Shown piece after piece: positions 7,808 through 16,977 of a DNA stretch of 18,680 bases. Position 1 is the stretch's first letter. Every line of letters begins with the position of its first letter. The stretch lies in NCBI GenBank assembly GCA_900088475.1, contig FLMG01000724.1, forward strand, positions 1 to 18,680, written 5' to 3'. The notes beneath the pieces were generated by a model. It ran no database searches. It was not told the origin of the DNA and was given only the letters and a program-made list of their open reading frames with translations. Made by a program: the position numbers and the translations under genes. Source of the stretch: Hyphochytrium catenoides. Its lineage: Eukaryota; Sar; Hyphochytriomycetes; Hyphochytriales; Hyphochytriaceae.

Positions 7808-9256
7808 ATGCATCACCTTCACTTTCATCCTCCCGCTAAGCTTCTGCATGTAGGGGCTATGTACCTCTTCCTCTGCCTGTTCTTGATAAGACATAGCAGG
7901 CCTGCGCACACGGTAGCAGCGACTCCGACAAATAACGTGGTGCGATTTGGGTCAGAACTCGAAGAAAGGACTCAACTGTTGGTGCCTAGCACAGGTGAAC
8001 ATGGGACAGAGGCAGGGTTATGGTCCATCGGCGCTGCTGATACTGCCAATCAAGCAAAAGCTCCAAGAAGAGAGCATGCAGCGCGCAGAGGTTTCTCTTT
8101 CCCCTTGAAGAGAGTTCTTGAAGAAGACGACGACGATGACAGTGACTTTGAGGATGGAGGGCCCATTGACGTAAGAGAAGATATGGAAGATAATGCTCCT
8201 AGCAGAGGAAGCAATGACAGGACTAAGGACGTGGATGAGGAGCAAGCAGAAGAAGTTTGGCGTCGAGTGAAGAGAGATATGCAGGATATGTTGGAGAAGC
8301 ACCGCGTGGAATCCTGCTCAGGGCTAAACGGCACGTATGGCGACGCCAACACCCGCGTATTCTGCGAGGGCACCTTGGAGGTCATCGGCTTCCCCTGCCT
8401 GGACTGTGAGCACAAGTTTGATTGGAGAGACATCAACTCCGTTAGGCGCTGTCGAGATAACTCTACATGCCAGGAGTCAGGGTTTAGCTATAGCGTGGAC
8501 AACTTTGGTGGAACTTTAAGCTACATTGGTCAAGTGCCTACCTTAGCTTCAGGACAGAGGTTCTCCAACCATGGCAACGTACAGGACTCGAGTACTTTCA
8601 TGTACCGCCAGCGTGAGGATAGCCAGTTCGCTGTGCAGATTACCAAGGGCTTGAATTTAGCCTCCAGTTTCAAAGCAGAGCTCAAGCTACCCTTCGGAGG
8701 CCTTGAAAGCGAGTTCAGTGTCGAAGGAAGTCTGTCTAACAGCAAGACAACCCAAACAACGCTGTCCAAAGAATGGACGACGAGTATCAACATCAACCTT
8801 CCTCCACACTCAGTCACACAGCTTCAGTGCTTCCTCTGGGCCAACAGATTCCGCGGAGACTTCTCCTTTAGCCTCCGAATCAAGGGTCCCGTCCTCGTGG
8901 TTGTATGGAACAAGAATGGTGAGAAGGAGCACCCATACTTTGTCTATTGGAAACCTGAGGAACAACGTGCTACGATTGAACATTGGACTCCAGATGGCTA
9001 TCAGTATGCAGCTCGGGTTGAAGGTCTTCGTGGCGCCCATGTGGACTGCAATAAGACGATTGAATTTTTTGAAGGGGCACAGCCTGTAGCTGCGAACTCT
9101 TCCTCTGCGCCGTCTGGCCAACCAAAATCACTTCCAGCCTCGCTGCTTTCTTCAGCTAGCAGCCCGTCACCTATCTCGGCAGGTGGTGCTCGCCGGTCGC
9201 ATAGAGGCGGTGGACGAAAAACGCTGGAGGTCTTACCTAGATCGCTTCGCTCCTAG
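7808..9256 (+). CDS. Secreted aerolysin/ETX-MTX2-like beta-pore-forming family protein, paralogue A
   Basis: This is an intact single-exon gene of 482 residues from the ATG at 7808. The ATG at 7859 (Met18, G at -3) gives a more typical signal peptide and is a good alternative start. Order of parts: a hydrophobic signal (about 18-30, cleavage near 36-40); an acidic pro-region with a DDDDDSD run and dibasic sites (93-94, 101-102, 155-156); a Cys module with C170, C186, C197, C200, C215 and C221, including CLDC; then a Ser/Thr-alternating beta region (about 285-360). The NLPPHS turn and following amphipathic strands in that region resemble the aerolysin-type pore-forming fold. C341 and C414 follow, then IEHW and DGY motifs. 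The Ser/Pro-rich, basic tail (about 428-482) is absent from the paralogue. The fold is inferred from pattern, not alignment. The target membrane is unknown. Confidence 0.85.
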   Translation: MHHLHFHPPAKLLHVGAMYLFLCLFLIRHSRPAHTVAATPTNNVVRFGSELEERTQLLVPSTGEHGTEAGLWSIGAADTANQAKAPRREHAARRGFSFPLKRVLEEDDDDDSDFEDGGPIDVREDMEDNAPSRGSNDRTKDVDEEQAEEVWRRVKRDMQDMLEKHRVESCSGLNGTYGDANTRVFCEGTLEVIGFPCLDCEHKFDWRDINSVRRCRDNSTCQESGFSYSVDNFGGTLSYIGQVPTLASGQRFSNHGNVQDSSTFMYRQREDSQFAVQITKGLNLASSFKAELKLPFGGLESEFSVEGSLSNSKTTQTTLSKEWTTSININLPPHSVTQLQCFLWANRFRGDFSFSLRIKGPVLVVVWNKNGEKEHPYFVYWKPEEQRATIEHWTPDGYQYAARVEGLRGAHVDCNKTIEFFEGAQPVAANSSSAPSGQPKSLPASLLSSASSPSPISAGGARRSHRGGGRKTLEVLPRSLRS

Positions 9257-10295
9257 TTGATGAGGCCAAGGCTGCTCTGTTCTTGTCGATGCAGTTGACT
9301 CTTGCTTACTTTGTCCATGGTGTCGTTTCGTTATATGTCCATTGTGAGCTCTATTTGATTCTCATTCTTTGTTGGCCTCGTCCTCAGACATCGGCTGTCG
9401 TCTTGCAGCCAGTACAATGTCCTTCCTGTTCCGTATCTGCGGCTAGCAGGGGACTAGGGGCGCTAATATTAGTATATGTCGTTTACCTCTCTTCAATAAC
9501 GCACTGTCGGAGGGTGTGGAGAAGCATCTTAATGGCACCACAGGGGCAACTCCTGGTACCTTGCAGTGGTGCTCGGTCGAGAAAGAGCTCAGTTGAGAAG
9601 GCCATGCGAGCGATATCAGCTGGTTGCCTTGCCTTGCTCTGTCCAACAAGTCGCTTCCTTGCTGATTGACCGAAGGGAAAGCTGAGAAAGGATCCAACCT
9701 TCTCTACCGTTTGGCTTCATAGCGTATCGCCAGGTAAACCCTGCTAGACATGAACGGACACTGCTGAAAGTAGTCTTGGGGATCATTAAGATGGAGGAGT
9801 CAGTATGAGATGCTGAGTAGATAGCACGATATCTCCGTGCTCTGGACCTTCTGTCACCATCATTTGATGAGGGCATCCGACGCCACTGAAACCAGGTGCC
9901 AAGGGCTTCTACTAGAGAGGCATCTACTCTTAGTTGCCGAGCCTTTCTTGACATTGACTATGAGAGGAAAGCTTTATGGCGACAAAAGAAGCGTGGTACC
10001 GAGCTACTTGTCAGACAAAATCTTATGCATACGGTTAATGAACACCTAAGACAGACGAACATAAAGGGGCAGCAGCGAGTCCATCCTCCATTCTAAGCTA
10101 TCTTCAGCCTCCTGCTTTGCCCTTGTCAGAAATAAAAACGCTGCGTAGAATAGGCTTCAGAGGGAACCAGAAGACGTACATCCACGCGGTAGCCAGTTAT
10201 TAGCGCGACCACATGGCCTGGCCCAGTCTAGCTCTGCTTCACAATGTACAACGATGAAAGAGCTACCAGGAACTTGCTGCTTTGACGATGACAGA
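9257..10295. other. Spacer between the convergent paralogues
   Basis: The two paralogues end facing each other across this 1.04-kb spacer. Two overlapping opposite ORFs occur. On the + strand, 9289-9669 has an ATG 33 bases after the stop of paralogue A and two hydrophobic segments. On the minus strand, 9616-9954 is a basic 112-residue frame with a real ATG but T at -3. Neither has a recognisable domain, and either may be chance. A + strand AATAAA lies near 10131. I do not see it as the obvious polyadenylation site of the upstream gene, because it is about 870 bases away. Confidence 0.35.
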
Positions 10296-11549
10296 CTATA
10301 GGCCGCTCTCGGTGGCAGAAAGTTGTTGGCCCTTCGATGCTGGGGCGCTGTGCTGGCGGACAGTGCCAAGGGTGACCTCCTTAGGGATTGTGGTTCCATT
10401 CTCATGCAGAGTCACCGTCTTATTGCAGTCCAGAGCCACTCCTTTCAAGCCTTGAACAAGGGCTTTGTAGGCGTAACCATCGGGCAGCCAGTGCTCTATC
10501 CTTCCCTGCGGCTCCTCAGGGTTGAAGTAGGTGTATTGGGGCTTTCCTTTCTTATTGTTCCAGACAACTATGAGCACTGGCCCTCGAGGCTTATAGGAGA
10601 AGTCGAACTCGCCAGAGTAGCGGTTAGCCCAGATAAAGCATTCGAGACGCGTGTCAGAGTGGGGAGGAAGGTTCGTGGTGACGGCAGTGGTCCACTGCGT
10701 GGATAGTACGGTCTGTTTGCTAGTGCTCCGCGAGAGACTTCCTTCCATGCTAACGCCGGCCTCCAATGAGACACCAGGTAAAGTGAACTCTGCCTGGAAG
10801 TTTGTCCCCATTGTGTACCCAGATGTGATCTGCACGGTGAGCTGCGTCTCCTCTCTCTGGCTGTACGTAAAGGTGCTTGAGTCTAAGACGCCGCCAAAGT
10901 TGCTGAATCTCTGGCCCGCAGCTAAGATTGGCACTTCGCCTTCTTTATCTAAAGCACCTCCAAACCTCGCGGTTGCTCTCCTGAAGCCTGCCTTGACGCA
11001 GTTAGGATCCTGCTGACAGCGTCTGATAGACTCCACGTCTCGCCATTCAAACTTTGCTGGGCAGTCTAGGCAGGGAAAGCCGATAATCTCTAGATTTCCC
11101 TCGCAGAAGACGCGAGCATTGTCACTCTCATACTGACCTTTGAGCGCAGCGCACTCATTCCCTCTCTTCTCTTGAACAATCCTGAAGAGATCCTCCTTAA
11201 CTCTCAACCACTCTTCTGGTCGTTCTTCCTCTTGTGCTCCCTGCTCTTCCTCAGTTGAATGCAAAGAACGACTCCTCTGTCGATGCTGCCTCTCTCTGAC
11301 TTCTACGTCTCCTGCGCTCAACCAGGTTCCCACTGACGTGCCGTTCTTCACCAACCGCAGACGAGAAGAGCTGCTGGACTTGCCGCCACTGTTCAGGCAG
11401 GAGAAGATAGAAGAAGAGCCGGTATCAGTCGGCTGGGACCTTTCAGAGACTCCCGTTGTCTGATAAGCACTGATATCTGCGGCGGTTAGAGGTAGAAGGG
11501 TAAACCACGCAAGAAGCACACGAAGCTTCGCCGGGACATGAAGTGCCAT
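10296..11549 (-). CDS. Secreted aerolysin/ETX-MTX2-like beta-pore-forming family protein, paralogue B
   Basis: This is an intact single-exon gene of 417 residues. The ATG at 11549 is in strong context (GCGATGGC). A clean signal peptide follows (about 1-24, Leu-rich, ending LTAAD). The pro-region (about 30-128) is Ser-, Arg- and Glu-rich, and a KR pair sits about four residues before the first module cysteine. Module cysteines are C133, C149, C160, C163 (CLDC), C178 and C184, then C304 and C375. The intervals 16, 11, 3, 15, 6 and 120 are identical to paralogue A, and only the last differs (71 against 73). The beta region shares NLPPHS, FIWANR and GPVL-VVWN with A. My manual alignment of the 250-residue core gives roughly half identical residues. 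The protein lacks A's long Ser/Pro tail. The arrangement points to inverted duplication of one ancestor followed by divergence. Confidence 0.88.
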   Translation of the reverse strand: MALHVPAKLRVLLAWFTLLPLTAADISAYQTTGVSERSQPTDTGSSSIFSCLNSGGKSSSSSRLRLVKNGTSVGTWLSAGDVEVRERQHRQRSRSLHSTEEEQGAQEEERPEEWLRVKEDLFRIVQEKRGNECAALKGQYESDNARVFCEGNLEIIGFPCLDCPAKFEWRDVESIRRCQQDPNCVKAGFRRATARFGGALDKEGEVPILAAGQRFSNFGGVLDSSTFTYSQREETQLTVQITSGYTMGTNFQAEFTLPGVSLEAGVSMEGSLSRSTSKQTVLSTQWTTAVTTNLPPHSDTRLECFIWANRYSGEFDFSYKPRGPVLIVVWNNKKGKPQYTYFNPEEPQGRIEHWLPDGYAYKALVQGLKGVALDCNKTVTLHENGTTIPKEVTLGTVRQHSAPASKGQQLSATESGL

Positions 11550-11948
11550 CGCCAATCTGTACACGGGAAGCTCCGTCGCCGCAAGGAAGAACTGAAGATA
11601 AGAGTCTATGATGGCCCCGGGAAGATGGCGTACGGACAGAGTTAGGTCATGGGTTTCCTAGGGCACCTGAGTCCCAGGAGTCATTTTAAACTCTGCCTCA
11701 ACACACCACGCTGAGGAGAATAGGACGATGATCGGTCCAAGTCGGTCCGTTGCCGTGTTCTTTAGCGGCAAAGTGGTGCCATCAACAAGGAGCATGACCA
11801 GGAACAAAGAGCATATTCGAATGCTGCAGCAGTGTATGTCCGATATTCTAGCAGCTCTTCGAGCAGAGCCGTGGCAAGGACATCCGTCGCATAGATGAAG
11901 TCTTCAGATAAAGGACAGTGACAATGGATAAACGCCACGTCCCAACAC

Positions 11949-11966
11949 TCTTCTCTCTCTTTCTTT

Positions 11967-12000
<34 letters not shown>

Positions 12001-12083
12001 CTATTTATATCTCTCTCTTGCACTCCCTCTCTCTTCTTCTCCATCACCTCTATTCCCCCTCTCTCTCTTTCCTCTTCCTTCTT
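11949..12083 (+). repeat. (CT)n / (CTAT)6 compound microsatellite
   Basis: A C/T tract contains six perfect CTAT units at 11981-12004, flanked by (CT)n. It lies about 400-535 bases upstream of the start of the minus-strand paralogue B, so on that gene's sense strand it is a GA/GATA tract. It may be part of the promoter region, or simply a neutral microsatellite. Confidence 0.9.
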
Positions 12084-13010
12084 GGGACAGGAGTGATATA
12101 AGAAGGCCAAGGCAACTGGATCAGTCTCTTCACTTTAGACGTGACCATTTATGACCGCCTCATGGTTCAACCTTCCCCGGAGCGCCGCAGAAGAGAGAGC
12201 TCAAGGCACTGTCCGAGGACGCTGTTGTTTGACAAAGCAACAGAGCTAGGAACTCTAACAACTATAGGAGAGAGAGGAAGAGGCACAGAAGCTGTTAGGA
12301 AATAAGTTGATTCACTCTTATCCTGACAGTCGTCCTCTGTCGTTGTGCCTTGGCTAGGAAACCTAGGGATCATCACAAGGCTGCGATGTGGACTAAGTTA
12401 TGCAAGCTCCTCTTGGCCAGTAGGGCGCAGCTGCGGACGATCGAACAGAAAGATTATCCCCTAAGACGTCTAAGCTTCACACGATGATCCCTTGGATTCT
12501 TGAGGTCACACTGAGGAGGACGAACGCTGAGGATGCCTTGTGGCCCGTTCTGCTGCCTCCTACTTGCTCCTGCATCTCCTGATGGCGCTCTCCACTGACA
12601 GTCAAAGTCTTCATTCCTTGTGTCCGGCAGCGAAGCGAACCCCTCAGTCAAGCGCTGAGCTGAGGTAGAGTTCTAAAGGCTCAGAGACAGTCTTGGTCGT
12701 TATTTGAGCTTTTGACCCAGTCTAAGCTGGCCAGAGTTTGCTCTAGAGCGGCGCAGAGAGGCGACAACGAGGATAAACTGAAGCATGGACATCGCTGAAG
12801 GAATCGATAACTTTGACGCTCCGGCTCTTTAGGCTCCAGGCCCCATCATCATTTGGCTCTTCTTCCTCGTTGACAGTTGTACGCAAAGTAATCTGTGCGC
12901 TCTGTCTTGCATGGTAGACTGATGTCGGGAATAAGATTAGATGGGAAGCAGTCGTTCTACTGAGCGTCGTCCTATGACCTATGAATTCACCTGCTACAGC
13001 GTAAGATCCG
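12084..13010. other. Intergenic, no supported gene
   Basis: Minus-strand frames at 12167-12376 and 12454-about 12670 are open for 65-75 codons with ordinary composition. They have no recognisable motif and no signal. I see no RNA gene. Confidence 0.3.
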
Positions 13011-13089
13011 TGTCTCTGTCTTCTCTGTCTCTCTCTCTTCCCTGTCTCCCTCTTCTCTCTCTTCTCTCTCTCTCCCTCTTCTCTCTCCT

Positions 13090-13121
<32 letters not shown>

Positions 13122-13170
13122 TTTTGCTCTCTCTCTCTCTTTTTCTCTTATCCCCGTCTCTCTCTCTCAT
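13011..13170 (+). repeat. Long CT-rich polypyrimidine tract
   Basis: This is a near-continuous C/T run on the + strand with a pure (CT)n core at about 13090-13114. Ser/Leu- and Arg/Glu-only ORFs on the two strands here are artefacts of the repeat. Confidence 0.9.
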
Positions 13171-14920
13171 CACATTTCCTATTATAGAACTCTTCCCCCT
13201 TCCACTCGCCGGTACAGAGTAGTTGAGCAGCATTTATGCCAAAAAACTCTTACTCTTTTCTCTCATTCGTGGCTAAACGTGTTTCCCCGTTGAAGATCCC
13301 TTGTCCTGCTGATGTATGGCTTCCCTGCTACTGTCCTTATCTACCTTCCCACATCGACTGTCTCGCTGTCGAAGTCAACCTCGTGGATCATCGAACATTG
13401 CGGGGCTATCTCTTAGGTTTCTTTTTAACTAAGAAGCCCTATCCTTGTTGGCACTCTGTCTCTCCTGACCGTCGTCGTCTGAAACAAGGTAGGAGGAGAC
13501 TGGCGTCGCAGTCGCGATGTATTGCGTATCTCGCCACACTCTGTCTCTCAATATAGATATCCCTACTCTCTGCATAGGCTATCTAGGGGCGCTCTGTCTT
13601 CCAAAGCAGAGTGCGGTCGTTTCTCTGATACAAAGACAGCGGTACTGGTTCTGCCTACTACCGTTTTGTCTAACTTAATGTTTGAAGAAGGCCTGTTCTC
13701 CTCCTTTTGCTCTTCCCTGTGTGCCTCTAGACTCTAGACGTCGAGGAACACTGATGACTGAGCTCAGAGGCCAGTGCTGAGATTTCGCTGAAGATCTTGA
13801 AAGGTTAGAGGCATAGACTATCCCTGTAGAACGAACTGCTGCTCTTGCTCTTGCTCTTATCCCAATCCTTCTCAATCTTCATCGTCTCTCTCGCTGTCTC
13901 TTGCTCTCTCAGGCTTATCTCTCTCTCTCCCTCCCCTCTGACCTTAATAATGCTTAGCCGCTGAGTAATATCCGGCCTTCTCTCGTGCAACGTAAAATGC
14001 ACAATGCTGGACAGTGCGTGATGCCGTTAGTAGCCTCGGCCCGAATGCAAAAGCAAGTTGCCTCCTCATGCCAGACTCTTTCGTAAGGAGGAAAGTTAGG
14101 TGAGGCGAGAACAAAGGACGATATTGAGTCAACAGCCCCTTGCTATCTGTGTAGAGGTATAAAGGACAACAGCTCACCGCACCAAATCTTCATGAGTTAA
14201 ATGAGCAGGACAAGTAGACAGATGAGAAAACGGAGACACCGAGTCTTTTCTGTTCGAGAGACACACGGTCCTGTCCCTGATGAGGGAGAAGAGGAAGGAG
14301 ACACTGAGAATGCAGACCCTAAAGCCAGCTGTGCATCAACCTCGATCTTCTGCCTGAAAGAAGCCACCAAGAAGTGATCTGGGAGCATCTACACGGCTAT
14401 CGACGGCTATCAATAAAGTTTGCAAAGCTGCAGCTTCCCTTGAGGCTCGTCATGTCATGAATAACGCTCAGCAGATGGCTGGGGACGCTCCAACTGCTAT
14501 GGGATACCTTTAAGACTCATCTCTCTTCTTTCTGTCTGAATCCAACGGACCTTTGAGCTCATTATCTAACGCCATCAGAGGATGAAAGGCATCTCAGTAC
14601 CTCTGAAAGGCACAAAGACTCTTGGTCAAATTATACATTGATAGGTATAACGCCTTTTAACTAGGAGAGAAGAAGAAGGACAATGACGAGAGATGGGAAC
14701 GAGGGAGAACGCCTAGGACATCACTGGCACAGGTAGATGGACACTGAACAGCAGAACACCGACAAGACACGTAAGAGAGCAACGCGAGAAGCAGGCCAAC
14801 AAGAAAGACGATAACCCTAAGGAGAGAGAGAGACGGAGAAAAAGGGAGATGCTTTCTTCTCCTTCTCCCCTTCTGCTATATCCTCTATCTTTCGCCCATC
14901 TCCTATGCAACTCCCGAGCT
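13171..14920. other. Gene-free stretch between the paralogue pair and the membrane-protein gene
   Basis: I see only short frames (62-106 codons) with no conserved motif, signal peptide or clear start context. A weaker CT-rich patch lies at 13865-13940. Three nearly perfect GCTCTT hexamers lie near 13840-13857. A GA patch lies at about 14818-14850. A + strand AATAAA occurs at about 14412. No tRNA or rRNA was found by eye. Confidence 0.35.
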
Positions 14921-16231
14921 CTATAGCTCAATGTGATACTCCTCTGACTGTGAGTGGCGCCTAGGGCTGTCCACATCGACTATTCCCTCCATATAGTCTT
15001 CTCCTTCTTCTTCTCCTTCCACCTGCTCCGCGGCCGCACTCTTCTTCCGCTCATGAGCAGGAGAGACGCTTCCTCTCTCATCCTCTTCGATCTCTATTAT
15101 GTCATCTCTCGAGGAGGTCCGAGCTTTCTGTCGCTGTTGGTTGGAGCGAAGAATTTGAATCTTCCTCTCCAGTGTCATCATCTCTCCTTCTCCTATTGCT
15201 CCTCCTCCCCGCTGCTGCTGCTGAGTCAGCTGTGGGAGAGAAGAGTATTGAGCTTGAAAAGGCCCGGCAGGAGACGGCTGAAGGCTCCTATTCGCTTCCG
15301 CCCATCTATGATAGTCAGTCGTCTGATACTCTGAGCTTTGATACTCCGTAGAATAGCCAGGAGCTCCCTTCCACTGGCCAGTCCCGGCCACCTCTGGCCC
15401 TTCCATTAGCAGCTCAGGATCGTCCAAGTTCTGTCTCTTGTCCTCTTGTTCTTGCCTTCTCTTTCTCTTCACATAGAGACCACCTGCCGTGCCAAGCAGC
15501 ACAACGCCAAGAACGATGGAGGCAGATAGTATGGCGATGCCCATAGGGCTATCCAGCGCTAAGCCCTCGCCATTCTTGGCTGCAGCGCTGTCTTCATCTT
15601 CCCCGCCTGAACCTGCAGAACGAGTAGGAGCAGCGGAAGTACTCGTGTCTCTGCTCCCGATAGGAGGTGACGTTGGAGTGCTAGGACTTGTGGCCGAGGT
15701 AGGAGAACGCGTGGGAAGTGGAGAGGAGGATGAGGAAGGAGTGGAAGAAGAAGGAGAAGACGAGGATGTGGGCGTGTCTGCTCCTCCTCCTCCAGTGCAG
15801 TCAACAGCCTCAGTCCCAGGCCCAAAGAGATCATTGCAAGTGCCTTGTAGATTGTAAGCATAGCAACCCACGGACGCAGTCGTGGGCGGCCCAAAGCCAG
15901 GCTTGGTCTTGACTCTGCAAGGAGGGCAATCCGCTCGTCCTGCCGGGCAGATCACGGCTCCCACCATCTCACAGTCCACGCTACAGATAGAAGAAGAAGA
16001 AGAGCTAGACGTCGATGATGCTAGAGACCTTCGAAGAAGAGAAGAAGGACTTTGAGGAGGAGAAGAGAAGGACTTGGCGGAGGAAGATAAGCTCCCAGCC
16101 GCGGGGACTAGAGGCAAGTGACATGAGGAGAAGAGGAGGAAGCAGAAGTAAAGAGAGAGATGACCAAAGAGTATAGACTGTCTTCGCTCCGGCCAAGTAT
16201 GAAGGAAAGGGAAAGAGTCAATGCGAGCCAT
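14921..16231 (-). CDS. Single-pass membrane protein with Cys-rich ectodomain and Ser/Thr/Pro stalk (Mid2/Wsc-like architecture)
   Basis: This is an intact 436-residue single-exon ORF with ATG in good context (G at -3 and +4). Residues 21-45 are a hydrophobic signal or anchor. Eight cysteines (83, 87, 95, 102, 105, 123, 132, 145) lie in a compact domain of about 63 residues. A Ser/Thr/Pro stalk (about 150-210), probably O-glycosylated, follows. One transmembrane helix (about 231-254) ends in a stop-transfer KRKRR (255-259). The cytoplasmic part has three tandem pentapeptides, STEYQ, SSEYQ and TTDYH, at 294-308, a QQQQ run at 337-340, acidic patches and a C-terminal SEEYH. Domain order matches wall-stress sensors and similar surface receptors. 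I do not recognise the Cys pattern as a named domain. Inferred role: surface sensing or adhesion with tail-based signalling or sorting. Confidence 0.85.
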   Translation of the reverse strand: MARIDSFPFLHTWPERRQSILFGHLSLYFCFLLFSSCHLPLVPAAGSLSSSAKSFSSPPQSPSSLLRRSLASSTSSSSSSSICSVDCEMVGAVICPAGRADCPPCRVKTKPGFGPPTTASVGCYAYNLQGTCNDLFGPGTEAVDCTGGGGADTPTSSSSPSSSTPSSSSSPLPTRSPTSATSPSTPTSPPIGSRDTSTSAAPTRSAGSGGEDEDSAAAKNGEGLALDSPMGIAILSASIVLGVVLLGTAGGLYVKRKRRQEQEDKRQNLDDPELLMEGPEVAGTGQWKGAPGYSTEYQSSEYQTTDYHRWAEANRSLQPSPAGPFQAQYSSLPQLTQQQQRGGGAIGEGEMMTLERKIQILRSNQQRQKARTSSRDDIIEIEEDERGSVSPAHERKKSAAAEQVEGEEEGEDYMEGIVDVDSPRRHSQSEEYHIEL

Positions 16232-16519
16232 TTCGAGAGAAGTCTTCCTTGTTGCCCTCAGATTACTGCGGCAGAAGAGAGAGAGATGTCCTCACTCTTT
16301 GTATTTGGCAAAACGAGAGAAGAAGACGAGCCCACCAGCAGCAGGGAGAGAAGAAGAAAGATGATCCACTAGCTCAACGTTGGCTGCTGCTATCTCTTCC
16401 GTGTTAGAGCAGCGATGTAGAGACAGAGAAAGGGAGATAACCGGTGCGTCAGAAGAGGAAGAGACAGAAAGGCACCAAGCAGCGCCGATTTTCACTTGTT
16501 TTCTTCTCTCAGAGAATAC

Positions 16520-16605
16520 CTCCTTTTGTCTCTCTCTTTTCTCTCTCCTTTTGTCTCTCTCTTTTGTCTCTCTCTTTTTCTCTCTTCTTCTGTCTCCTCC
16601 TTCTG
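16520..16605 (+). repeat. CT-rich tract with repeated CTTTTGTCTCTCT unit
   Basis: Short units of the form CTTTTGTCTCTCT recur at about 16522, 16548 and 16562. The tract lies about 290-375 bases upstream of the minus-strand membrane-protein gene, so its sense strand there is GA-rich. Confidence 0.8.
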
Positions 16606-16902
16606 GATCAACCTAGAACTAAAAATGTCTCTCTTCCTCTTGCTTCGTTGCCTTCTTTAAACGCCCAGCGCTGTGGTTCTACGCAGGGCGCCGACGAAGA
16701 AGGAAGATAGAAGACTGATGACAGGCGAGGGAGGAGGACTCTCGCGAACAGACGACGACGAGGAAGGAGCAGATTGAGGAGAAGGGAGTGGAGAGACAGA
16801 GACAAAGAAGAAGAGAGTGGAACTTAATAGCCAAGGGTGCGGTCTAGAGGAGAGGAGAGAAGAGAGAGGGCGAGAGAGCAAGAGAAGTGCTGTCTATGGA
16901 AT

Positions 16903-16903
16903 C

Positions 16904-16974
<71 letters not shown>
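16903..16974 (+). repeat. (CT)n microsatellite, 25 uninterrupted units
   Basis: This is a 72-base CT tract with one TT interruption. It is perfect from 16925 to 16974. It is the longest pure dinucleotide run in the window and the last pyrimidine tract before the strand switch. Confidence 0.95.

Positions 16975-16977
<3 letters not shown>

Noticed and set aside
8018-8436. Minus-strand ORFs antisense to paralogue A
   Set aside because: They are shadows of the conserved + strand gene, which has a signal peptide and paralogue support.
10651-11016. + strand ORF antisense to paralogue B
   Set aside because: It is a shadow of the minus-strand gene and does not correspond to any frame in paralogue A.
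11981-12004. CRISPR-like or telomere-like array
   Set aside because: It is a simple CTAT tetranucleotide microsatellite with no spacers. No telomeric repeat array exists in the window.
12410-12460. Possible tRNA T-arm (TTCGATC on the minus strand)
   Set aside because: The flanking bases cannot form the five-base T stem, and no acceptor or anticodon arm fits around it.
15489-15857. + strand acidic ORF inside the membrane-protein gene
   Set aside because: It is the complement of the Ser/Pro/Thr stalk codons, not an independent gene.
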